Positions 55,544 through 64,000 of a stretch of 64,000 nucleotides of DNA are shown in pieces. The number at the start of each line of letters is the position of its first letter. Positions within the stretch are counted from its first letter, which is position 1. Where the stretch lies: NCBI RefSeq assembly GCF_017591435.1, contig NC_059304.1, positions 25,667,826-25,731,825 of the forward strand, read 5' to 3'. Below the pieces are notes generated by a model. It saw only the letters and a program-made list of their open reading frames with translations. It was not told where the DNA came from and made no database searches. The translations under genes and the position numbers were made by a program. The stretch comes from Portunus trituberculatus. Its lineage: Eukaryota; Arthropoda; Malacostraca; Decapoda; Portunidae.

Positions 55544-56221
55544 CTTGTGATTAAAGCAAATGGGGGAAAAGCGTAAATTAACTCAAACTGTGACCAATTA
55601 ATTGAAAATGCATAATAAAATTCAGCTTCTGGGTCAGGTAGCCACGAACAAAAGCGAGGCACCTGTTTGTTGAGCCTGGATGCAAAAAAGATCAATACTT
55701 GGAACCCCAAATCTTTTGCAAAGTTCTTGAAAGATGTCCTCATTTAATTTCCATTCATGCCTATCATTGAATTTCCTGGATGCAGCGTCAGCCAAGAGAT
55801 TAACTGCACCTGGCACATGAGAACACGTAATCCAAGCCTCATTCTTCACACACCACTCCCAAATTTGTAAACTAATGTCATTACACACAGCAGATCTCGT
55901 GCCACCCATTTCATTGACATAGTGAACAGCTGTCATGTTGTCACAAAACACCCGAATATGTTTGCCTTTGATATAACTTGTAAATGACTGCAATGTCAAA
56001 AATATGGCTGTAAGTTCTTTGGCATTAATATGCAAATCCAATTCTAGAAAGGTCCACCTTCCATTAATCTGTTTTCCATTCAGAGAGCCTCCCCAACTTA
56101 AGTTCGAGGCATCAGTATACAGGTCTAATTCCGTGCCACTCCGAAAGATTCTTCTGTTTTGTATTGTAATGTTGTTCAACCACCAAAAGAGATCTGTTTT
56201 CATGTCATCAGTGATGTCCAT
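55180..56221 (-). pseudogene. DIRS RNase H and pol C-terminus (two frames)
   Basis: Frame one (56221-55634) is the RNase H domain that removes the RNA template: LYTDASNLSWGGSLNGKQIN (first Asp), INAKELTAIF (Glu), FCDNMTAVHYVNEMG (second Asp) and VNLLADAASRK (last Asp), all four acidic positions present. It then reads FGVPSIDLF and shifts frame at a T run (about 55690). Frame two (55743 onward) carries the conserved pol tail ASRLNKQVPRFCSWLPDPEA, FELIYAFPPFALITRCLQKI and MIVPLWPSQPW. The shift fits one extra T in that run. The recombinase ORF begins inside this tail. Confidence 0.85.
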
Positions 56222-56250
56222 CCATTTATTAAAGTTCCCTTTAACTTTTT

Positions 56251-57236
56251 TCAGTGCAGAAATCTTTGCAGATCTAATTTCCTACAATGAAGTTTACCCA
56301 TCTCAACAGCAGGAATGGCAGCAACTAGCAAACCTATTACTTGGGCCACATCCCTGATTCGAGCTCTACCATAACTATATAATTCCTCACAGCTGTGAAT
56401 AAGTTCACATTTCCTTCGTTCAGGTAACGTGACCGTCATTGACTCAGAGTCAACGACATTACCCAGATATTCCAAACGTGTGGTGGGTATTAAAATAGAT
56501 TTACTCTCATTAATGCAGAAACCTAGCCTTCTGAGCATTTGTACCGTGGCATTTATACTCTCAAAACAGCCACTTAAGGAACTGTGGACAATAAGAGTGT
56601 CATCGATAAAACTAGTGATGACATGACCCATCTCCCTCAATTTAGCATAGACCGGTTTCATAAGTTTGGTGAACAAGCGTGGACCTTCAGCAATCCCATT
56701 AGGAAGACAGGTAAATTGATAAATTCTCCCCTGCCATTTGAAGCACAGAAAACGCTGCTGCTCCTCAGCTATTTTGATAGTATAATAGGCATGTCTGAGA
56801 TCAACTGAAGCCATGTAATCACCCTTGTTAATCAACCTGATGGCTTTTTCAAAATTTTCCACATTGAAGCCATGTAATCATCCTTGTTAATCAACCTGAT
56901 GGCTTGTTCAAAATTTTCCACTTTGAAATCCAGATAGGGAATGTGTGCATTAAGCTTCTCTAGGTTGAGAATCATCCTAACACCACCATCTTTTTTCTTA
57001 CACAAGAAAATGGGAGAAAGAATTTGCCCCTCTAACCTTTGGGTTTCCCTGATGACTTTAAGATCTATCAGTTGAGATATTTCTTGGCAAATAATGCCTT
57101 TTTCCTCCTCATTAAAAATATATTCAACATTTTCATGAAATAAAAGACCAATATCATCAACATTAATGTTAAGAAGGCAATGTGCAACAATGTCCATAAT
57201 ATGAGAATCATTGGTTAGTTTACTCCATTCATTCAC
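56251..57236 (-). pseudogene. DIRS reverse transcriptase (two frames, internal duplication)
   Basis: The RT converts element RNA to DNA. First frame 57236-56832: VEYIFNEEEKGIICQEISQL, VIRETQRLEGQILSPIFLCK and KKDGGVRMILNLEKLNAHIP (fingers). Second frame 56862-56251: YMASVDLRHAYYTIKI with motif A Asp at residue 21, CLPNGIAEGPRLFTKLM (motif B region) and FIDDTLIV with the catalytic pair at residues 87-88. The junction contains a 59-bp imperfect tandem duplication (56807-56865 and 56866-56924), which shifts the frame by two bases and repeats the codons for the INKGDYMAS region. Without that duplication the frame would be continuous. Confidence 0.86.
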
Positions 57237-57280
57237 AAAATATTGAAGCCTACCAGCTTCAAAATGCTGACTTACTTTAT

Positions 57281-58615
57281 TTATCGCCGGGGCATGGAAC
57301 GTCCCGGGCCTCTGGAGTTTTTTGCATCTGAACTCAGTCGAAAGGAAGACTGCCGTTGTTCACCCTTGAATCCATTCATATGCTGCCCATAAAGGTGGAA
57401 CCTGGATGTAAAACCTTTGAAAGCAGAGTTACCCTGGGAGCCTCTTGATCTCCAACCACCAACTCTTGACGTTTCCTCAATGTGCTTCACAGCCTGAGAA
57501 ACGTCATCCCCAAATAAAAATTGAGTCATGGGGACTTTATCTGAGCAGAGGTGTGCGTATTTCTGGTTTATCTCTCTCTTAATGATAAACCGGCGTGTCA
57601 GGTTATTCTTATGGTGAGCATTGCCCAGCAAGCTGAGAGCACCATTAAGCAGCCCAACTTCCTGGGCCACTTGTGGATGTCCGTTCTGAGCAAAATTGTC
57701 CAACACCGTGAGAGACTTTGTCAAAATAGTGGCTGCCATAACAATGTCCTTACCAACACCCTTCATACGGAAGTCGGTCTTTTTTGCGTCAGGTTTTAGA
57801 GCATCCAAGACCTGAGCGTTACATTCCACTGGAGACAACGCTTCACAGTTACTGGATCTTTTGGTAGCGTCCTCAAGAATTTCCTTGTACTCCTCCTCTC
57901 TCAGTCCGTTATCAAAAACATGATTCACCATGTCAGCCACCCGTCCATCAATCTCGGCCGCCACGACATCCACAGGACCGTACACCTTGGCACACTGCTG
58001 AAGGACACTTACAGACCGCTGATCAGTCACTGTGTCCCCTTCATCATCCTCATTAGAGGAGGAATGATCATTGGCAGTAAATCCAGCGGTCGAGGGAGAG
58101 GCAGAATGAAACATCGGCCTTCCGGTGTTTACATTGTTGGTGGGGACGTCGTCACCTTCACCACCATCAGTGCCCGAACATTTATCTTCTTTCAACTTGT
58201 TCATATCCCTCCGTAATTCAGCAATAGCGTTCATAACCACATTCCAGGGCGGAGCAGGAGAAGCATCACGGTGGCCGTCAGCCCGTGAAGTGGAAGGGAA
58301 TGAAGTAGCAACATGGACCGGCATGCCCATCTTGCCATCACCATGCGAACGGTTGTGTTCGTGCCGCCTTGAACTTCTAGAACGTTCCCGCTGAGAAGAA
58401 CCACTACGAGAACTGCTGGAGCCCTTGCTGGAGTGCTTACGGGATGAGGAAGCCTTCGAATGTGAACTGGCATGTCCAGAACCGTCTTCCACGCCCAAAA
58501 GTTGAGAATCGAGCAAACCAGAAGTCAAAGACATGATGACAGCGGCAGGCAGAAGAGAAGGCTGGTCAACATCAAGAGCCGTAAGCTCCAAAAAATGCAC
58601 CAGTTGGGCATGCAC
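57281..58615 (-). pseudogene. DIRS gag-like ORF1
   Basis: A 444-residue open frame at the 5' end of the element. The N-terminus is hydrophobic and leads into a long Ser/Arg/His-rich stretch (about residues 45-95: HSSKGSSSSRSGSSQRERSR, SSRRHEHNRSHGDG). A helical predicted coat-like region follows (about 150-380) with WNVVMNAIAELRRDMNKLKE, VDVVAAEIDGRVADMVNHVF, FAQNGHPQVAQEVGLLNGAL and a basic, Gly/Arg-rich C-terminus (WRSRGSQGNSAFKGFTSRFH). Position and composition identify it as the DIRS ORF1; it has no CCHC knuckle. The frame itself is intact. Confidence 0.78.
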
Positions 58616-59436
58616 CCACTCCTAAACGGATTACGGGTGTAGAATCAGTCAGCTCCTAAACGGATAACAGACTGCGGCCAGCCTTTCCGCTCCGAAATGG
58701 ATAACGGGAAGAAGGCTGCCAGGCTTGATCGCCGGAACAACAAGGGACATCTGGTAAGCGTGACAACAACGAAGCAACTGGTGGGTACAGCAGTGCGGTG
58801 TGTCTCATGTGAATGCTTGCTTTGGCAGACAAGTGATTCGTGATGTAAAATTTTTCAATAGAGAGACAGTTAAATCCTGTGTGATTAGACTGATATATAA
58901 TTTACTTACCTTATTTACAGTGGTACCTTGAGATATGACCTATGATTTGGTCCATTTTTTTTTTTTTTTTTTTGAGATACAAGCGGAATTTTGAAATTTG
59001 AGTAATGCTTGGGAATGTTGCCACAGGTCGGCAGCTCGTCGCATCGGTCCAGCCTTAGTTGATCTAGTATCTATGTGTTTCCTTTGGTTCTCGTGTACTG
59101 TGATTGTTCTTTCATCATTTTCACACTATTTACTTACCTTTTCTTATTTAAAGTAAGTGCAGTTTTAATTTATGTTTAATGTTTAGGTGTGAATGGTGCC
59201 TGCATCTCTTCCTCCCTCCCTCCTCTTCCTACACCATTCACCACCATTAGCCAAAAACATGTCTCCAAGATAAGAACACTAAATAAACTTTTGCTTTTGT
59301 GCATTTATAAAGTATGCATGTGTATATAACTAAAAAGGCAAAAGAAATTTCTCCATCTCCACCTACCTTTTCCACCGACACTTATCACCGAAGGAAGGAA
59401 CATTGCTAACAAACCTCTATGGTTGCGGAGATGCAG

Positions 59437-59561
<125 letters not shown>

Positions 59562-59563
59562 AA

Positions 59564-60449
59564 CCCTTAACCCCTTAAGTACCACGATGCATTTCCATAT
59601 TCATTTTGGTGAATATTTGGTGATTTTATACAGCTTCAAAGACTTATGTGAGGGATTGAAGTAGTGAAGACTCTGGCTATTAATCTTCTGACCTCCATAG
59701 ACCCTTCCTAATGCCAATAAAATGGTCTAATCATACACAAATCCCAAGGTAAAAATGTGTCCAGTACTGAAGAGGTGATCGTTTCGGGAAGATTGTACGG
59801 TTGCATGCAAAGAGATGGGGATTGTTCAGGGAATCATGATTTTACCATGCTAAATGTTTGAATCTCTCCCCTCACTATTGGTCCTGGGGCAAGTGGAGGT
59901 ATCTGGCAACTTTTCTCACTCACCTCCTTGAGCCTTGAGACATACGTTCCCACACAAAAGGTCATCTTTTCCCATTTGCAGGTGACATCTGGCAACCCCC
60001 GTGACCCAGAGGGAGGAAATGGTACTCCGAGTGATGTTGTCTGTTATTTGGTATTGACATTGGGGATAGGAATGAAAATGAAGACAGTGATTTTTTATTG
60101 AGACAGAAGAAAGTGAAGACTCCAGTAGTGATTCTGATATTGATCTGGGAGACAGAGACCAACCCTCACAGCGACGTTCATAAACCTCATGTACTCCCCT
60201 CGTGCAATGCGTTGGTGTGTGTCACCCCTGGTTGCCTCGACACAACTGTGCTTGTCGGCCTAATCATGTAACTCCCATTGCTAATAAGAGTTGGCAGATT
60301 CCAATTATTATAGAGATCTTCAATGTATTTGTAATGTGTGGTTCCTTTTTCTTTTCCCGTTTTGCACATCATTTCATATATCTGAGTTTGCATTTTCAAG
60401 ACATGAAAGTGCAAAAGTTCCTACTTTACATCAAATTCAAATGCCCGAA

Positions 60450-60501
<52 letters not shown>

Positions 60502-60762
60502 ACACTCAGGCTGTGTTATTGGAGCTTGGGGGGAGGAGTATTTCTTAGTAGCGGGTTCTGCCACAGGTTCGGGGAGAATTTTTTGATATGCAATAACCTT
60601 GCTCTCAGAGGTCATAACATGTTGAAAACTACATTGTTGCACTCAGAATAACACAGAGAAATATGCTTTTATAAGGAAAAAAATCTTTTAGCATTTTAGA
60701 CAGGTGTAATTTTTACACACTGTAGCAGTTGGAAAGTAAGTCAGCTCCCCGGATTTTAAGGG
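59564..60762. mobile_element. piggyBac-type element, non-autonomous
   Basis: Bounded by TTAA duplications at 59560-59563 and 60763-60766. The ends read CCCTTAACCCC and, reversed, CCCTTAAAATCC. TTAA targets and CCC ends are the mark of piggyBac. P6a shows the empty site (TTTTAATTAGG). Around 60090-60180 a + strand frame reads EDSSSDSDIDLGDRDQP, like the acidic N-terminal region of piggyBac transposases, but no catalytic DDD domain is present. A (GA)n run lies at 60452-60500. Confidence 0.8.
60452..60500. repeat. (GA)n microsatellite
   Basis: Pure GA run inside the piggyBac-type element. Confidence 0.96.
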
Positions 60763-61169
60763 TTAAAACTTCATTTATTTTATGAATAATGATTGCAGGG
60801 TTGTCAATGAACTTTTTTTGTGATTATTAGAGCAGCCAGTTTTCTGTGGGTGGCTATATTTGTACATTCCAGCTGATTGACAAACGCAAGTGAGGGTGGG
60901 GATGCAGTATGGTAACGTCCTGTGGAATGCAGCACTCACATATAAGTATACTTTATAAGAGTAGTTTATCTATTTATATTTTCTTTTGTTATGTGTTATT
61001 ACTGTATTTGATGGCGCATAAGATGCATTGGGTCATAAGACGCTCCCAGTTTTGGCAGACGTTGAATTGAAAAAAACAGATAAATGGTAGGATTTAAGCT
61101 ATGAATATGAATTCAGTGAAGGATTTCACCTGACATTTGAAGACTCTCACGTACCTTTAGATCACAAAA

Positions 61170-61397
61170 CAGTGGAGACTCAATACTAGAACGTCTAAAT
61201 AGTCGAACTTTTCAATAGTCAAACACAAAAGTTTGAAATAATACTCGAAAAAATTCCTTTTAGTCGAACGTCTGTCCACATGGTTTGTAAACAAAGGGTC
61301 TTTATCTTCCTGCCGCCCCATGTGCCCTAATGGCTGGTCACTGCAACCAGTTGATCCTCCATGGTCGTAAGAATAACATTGTCCTGCGCTTTCTCTC

Positions 61398-61429
<32 letters not shown>

Positions 61430-62308
61430 GCATTTAAAAGTTTTTTGCATTTAAAAGCTTACAATGGCACTGAAGAGGCTTGTTAGTGGTGAGAATAAAC
61501 CTACAAGAAAGAATGTAGTGACAACTATAGAAAGGAAAAAGAAGATTATTGATAAATACAAGAAAGGAGGAAGAATAACCGATCTTGCAGCTGAGTACTG
61601 TATGGCTAAATCTACAGCAGCCACAATACTGAAGAAGAAAGAGCTCATTAAAAGAGCTGATGTGACGATTGGTGTGAAAAGGCAATTTAAGCGACCTGCA
61701 GCAATGGAAGAAATAAAGAAATTGTTGATTGTGTGGATAAACGAAAAGCAGATGGCTGGTGATTCTTTGTCAGGGCATAATTTGTGCAAAAGCTAGGCTG
61801 CTGCATCGTGATCATATTTCTGATAATACACCTGACTCCAATGATGATTTTAAAGCTAGTAGGGTGGTTTGAGAACTTCAAGAAAAGAACTGGAATTCAT
61901 TCTGTTGTGACGCACGGCGAGGCCGCAAGTGCTGACAGAGTTGCCGCTGAGGAATTTGTGCCTGAGTTTAAGAAATTTGTGGCTAAGGAGTGCTTAAACC
62001 CCACAACAGATCTTTAATTGTGATGAAACTGGTCTGTTTTGGAAAAAAAAAAAAAATTACCAAACAGGACCTATATAACAAAGGAAGAGAAGTGTTTGCC
62101 AGGCCACAAGCCCATCAAAGACAGGCTAACCCTGCTTCTGTGCGCCAATGCTAGCAGCGACTGCAAAATTAAACCGCTACTTTTTTCTAAACTTGGGTTT
62201 GGCAATGGCTGGAATTAATTACCTGATTTATAAGTGTCAATAGTCAAACTTTTTAAGACTCGAACAGCCATTTGGAACGAATTAAGTTCAAGTATTGAGT
62301 CTCCACTG
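61170..62308 (+). mobile_element. P5b: Tigger/jerky-type transposon, broken
   Basis: Left CAGTGGAGACTCAATACT, right end (reversed) CAGTGGAGACTCAATACT, an exact 18-base match. On the + strand it encodes a CENP-B-type DNA-binding domain (61464-61796) and the beginning of the DDE domain (FNCDETGLFWKK at about 62010-62050, then ITKEEKCLPGHKPIKDRLTL and LLCANASSDCKIKPLLF to about 62190). Frameshifts near 61790 and 62015, and the last two acidic residues of the triad are missing by deletion. Nested in P7b. Confidence 0.87.
61464..61796 (+). pseudogene. P5b Tigger/jerky-like transposase, DNA-binding domain
   Basis: A 110-residue frame, starting MALKRLVSGENKPTRKN at an ATG preceded by a T-rich leader. 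Residues 20-70 are the first helix-turn-helix (TTIERKKKIIDKYKKGGRIT, LAAEYCMAKSTAATILKKKE). Residues 85-105 open the second (RPAAMEEIKKLLIVWINEKQ, the family's W-I-x-x-K/D-Q). It would bind the element's ends. The frame is lost by a short indel at 61790; further CENP-B-domain and catalytic-domain codons follow in other frames (FKKRTGIHSVVTHGEAASAD at about 61875). Only the first catalytic Asp (C-D-E-T-G) survives. Confidence 0.87.
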
Positions 62309-62641
62309 TATTTTGCACTTAAAAACTTTGAAATTTGCTAATAGCCTACATATGAATCCTATTGTGATATATGAACATGTACCTGGCATATGGCATCAGC
62401 AGTGACTGAGAGGCTGCAGGGCTAATAATCATAACTTTTTTTTTTTTTTTTTTTTAGTTTTTCAACTTGTATGCAAGATAAGAATGTTAAAGAATAGGTG
62501 CAGTTTTAATAGTATGAAAGTGTGTCTTAGTTCAAAGAGTGAAAGCATCACACTGTAAAGAACACAGTGAAGCTTATCTGTGTCAAGATCAAGATCACTG
62601 ATCGGCAATCACATGTTTTATTTGGGTTCATGTGGTGTATG

Positions 62642-62679
<38 letters not shown>

Positions 62680-63238
62680 ATGTGAGCTTTTCACGGGAAT
62701 TTATTGGCTGACTGGTGTCATTCTATGTGAATTTCCAGTAAGTATGACCTATTATATATTGTTACCTTGGAAGAAAGAGTTGTTTTGTGGTTTAGTACCG
62801 ATCATAATTTTGTTTACATATGCGAAGATGTCCAGGGTTTGATTTTATAGCTTCTGTTGCCATAGATTACCACCAACCACTGCCTCTCAATCCTAAACCT
62901 TGGCCTCATAGGACACAGGCTGATTTCCTGAAACTTTCTTTATAGATAAGTTGTGTCTTATGACCCATCAAATATGGTATGTCTTATACAATGTTTTTTT
63001 ATATATGAATACCCGTTTCTACTTAAAAACACGTTAAAAAAAATTTGGGTATTTTTTCGGGCAAGATTAGAACAGGTTAATGGCATTTCAATGCATTTCA
63101 GTGGAAAAATTAGTATTGAGATATGAGCTTCGTCATGGAACGAATTAAACACATATCTCGAGGTACCACTGTATTTAATGATTTAAAAAAGTTTATATAT
63201 CATAGTTCCTTCAGATATATGTTCGTGTTATGATTTAG

Positions 63239-64000
63239 TGTGTGTGTGTGTGTGTGTATTTACCTAGTTGTATTTACCTAGTTGTAGTTTTACAGGGCCT
63301 GGGCTTTATGCTCGTGTGGTCCCATCTCCATATCTACACTTATCCAATTTTTCTTGAAAACTATGTACACTCTTTGCTGACACCACTTCCTCACTCAAAC
63401 TGTTCCAAGTCTCAACACATCTTTGCGGGAAACTATATTTTTTAACATCTCTCAGACATGGTCCCTTCCTTAGCTTCTTACTATGCGATCTTGTGCTTCT
63501 AAAGTCATATTCTTTTCTCAGGATCAGTTTCTCATTATCCACTTCATCCATTCCATTAATCAATTTATAAACTTGTATCAGATCCCCTCTCTCTCTTCTC
63601 TGCTCCAAGGTTGGTAGATCCATAGCCTTTAGTCTCTCCTCATATGTTGCTCTTCTCTGAACTGCTTCTAACATGTTGATATCCTGCCTATAGTGGGGTG
63701 ACCAGGCCTGTATGCAATACTCTAAATGGGGCCTAACATAGGAATTATATAAGCTATGCACCACTTCCTTACTTTTATAACTAACATTTCTATTTATAAA
63801 ACCCAGGATCCTATTTGCCCTATTTCTTGCTTCTAAACATTGCTTTGAAAATTTCATAGTCCTGTCTATCACTACTCCTAAATCCTTTCCTTCCTCTACT
63901 GCCTCTAGCCAACATCCCTCCATCTCATAGTTAAAGTTTGTGTTGTCTTTACCTAAATGCATAACCTGACACTTTTAGAATTAAACTCCATCTGCCACCT
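63239..64000 (-). mobile_element. C1: chimeric non-LTR element, B-type body with A-type tail
   Basis: Minus strand. From the window end to about 63651 the sequence is nearly identical to B1 (RT after the FADD motif and thumb). From about 63649 to 63239 it is nearly identical to the C-terminal domain, 3' UTR and (AC)n tail of the A6/A12 subfamily, including the doubled CTAGGTAAATAC unit. The switch lies between GCAACA and the A-type TATGAGGAGAG. The 5' part is beyond the window. Confidence 0.9.
63306..63962 (-). pseudogene. C1 chimeric RT thumb/C-terminal frame (218 residues, open)
   Basis: One uninterrupted frame. Residues 1-106 are B-type: MHLGKDNTNFNYEMEGCWLE, EEGKDLGVVIDRTMKFSKQC, YVRPHLEYCIQAWSPHYRQ and LEAVQRRA. 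Residues 107-218 are A-type: TYEERLKAMDLPTLEQRRER, GDLIQVYKLINGMDEVDNEK, KKYSFPQRCVETWNSLSEE and ending CRYGDGTTRA. The join falls at the homologous place in both (B1: RRATRMIPALKHLEYRDRL; A: ATRMVPEFEGMTYEERL), with about ten residues missing at the join. It has no frameshift, unlike most copies here. Upstream RT is cut by the window edge (a one-base shift before 63962 separates it from EFNSKKCQ). Confidence 0.85.

Larger units (their letters stand above)
53878..58860 (-). mobile_element. DIRS-type tyrosine-recombinase retrotransposon, decayed
   Basis: About 5 kb on the minus strand in the DIRS order: a gag-like ORF (58615-57281), RT and RNase H (57236-55634, shifted to a frame ending about 55180), and an overlapping tyrosine recombinase ORF (55543-54368). 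Termini are inverted repeats: 58804-58851 pairs with 54194-54241, and 58778-58812 pairs with 53966-54001. A further 95-bp pair (53878-53972 with 54100-54194) makes a palindrome at the left end. No integrase or LTR. The inverted termini fit circular-intermediate replication as known for DIRS1. Two frameshifts and a changed recombinase motif suggest it is inactive. Confidence 0.88.
61002..62980. mobile_element. P7b: DNA element with inverted ends, nested in P6b
   Basis: Left ACTGTATTTGATGGCGCATA and right end (reversed) ACCATATTTGATGGGTCATA are imperfect inverted repeats; a single left-type end also occurs at about 645. The interior holds P5b and two long T runs (62438-62456, 62646-62676). No transposase belonging to it was recognised, so the superfamily is open. 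Confidence 0.65.

Noticed and set aside
57281..58615. Large Ser/Arg-rich protein as a host splicing-type gene
   Set aside because: It sits in order and orientation ahead of DIRS RT and recombinase within the inverted termini, so it is the element's ORF1.
60090..60180. A complete piggyBac transposase gene
   Set aside because: Only an acidic N-terminal-like stretch is readable; the element is too short and no catalytic domain is found.

Overview
The window looks like a repeat-choked piece of an arthropod genome, most likely a decapod crustacean. Evidence: spliceosomal GT/AG exons, very long (TA)n, (AC)n, (CT)n and (TCTA)n microsatellites, jockey-like and CR1/L2-like non-LTR retrotransposons, a DIRS-type element and many pogo/Tigger DNA transposons. 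The assignment to decapods rests on this repertoire and on remembered similarity to crab and shrimp sequence, not on a search. Labels such as A1, P4b or J1 are local names used only here.

The only host gene I can support is RIC1 on the + strand. Three exons are visible (296-535, 23052-23166, 23334-23470). The first two are separated by a 22.5 kb intron built almost wholly of transposable elements; the exons after 23470 appear to lie beyond the window, so the remaining 40 kb would be another intron.

Layout. 1-1439: microsatellite, first exon, little else. 1440-4016: jockey-like non-LTR remnant. 4237-12886: a mosaic of pogo/Tigger-type elements (families P1 to P5, P11) mostly bounded by (TA)n. 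12887-22734: four minus-strand copies (A4 to A1) of a non-LTR family whose 3' ends run into (AC)n, joined head to tail. 23052-25605: RIC1 exons 2 and 3 and quiet intron. 25606-26508: compound (TA)n. 26509-29600: a pogo-type fragment, a second jockey-like copy and a CR1-like element. 29601-49603: nine plus-strand copies (A5 to A13) of the AC-tail family in a row. 49604-52759: (TA)n and a pogo-type element (P8) with two others nested inside. 53043-53240: a tRNA-type SINE-like fragment. 53878-58860: a nearly complete but decayed DIRS element. 58918-63171: a pogo-type element (P6b) with a piggyBac-type insertion and a second nest two layers deep. 63239-64000: a chimeric non-LTR element.

The main theme is a division of the genome's microsatellites between mobile elements. 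The AC-tail non-LTR family has five roughly full-length copies of 4.0-4.2 kb and several 5'-truncated ones. Nearly every internal junction has the (AC)n tail of one copy followed at once by the next copy, which suggests (AC)n/(TG)n is both tail and insertion target. The pogo/Tigger-type elements duplicate TA and often sit inside (TA)n. All element reading frames I examined are broken by stops, indels, insertions or truncation, except some long partial frames. No RNA gene beyond the SINE fragment, no CRISPR array and no bacterial-type operon was seen.
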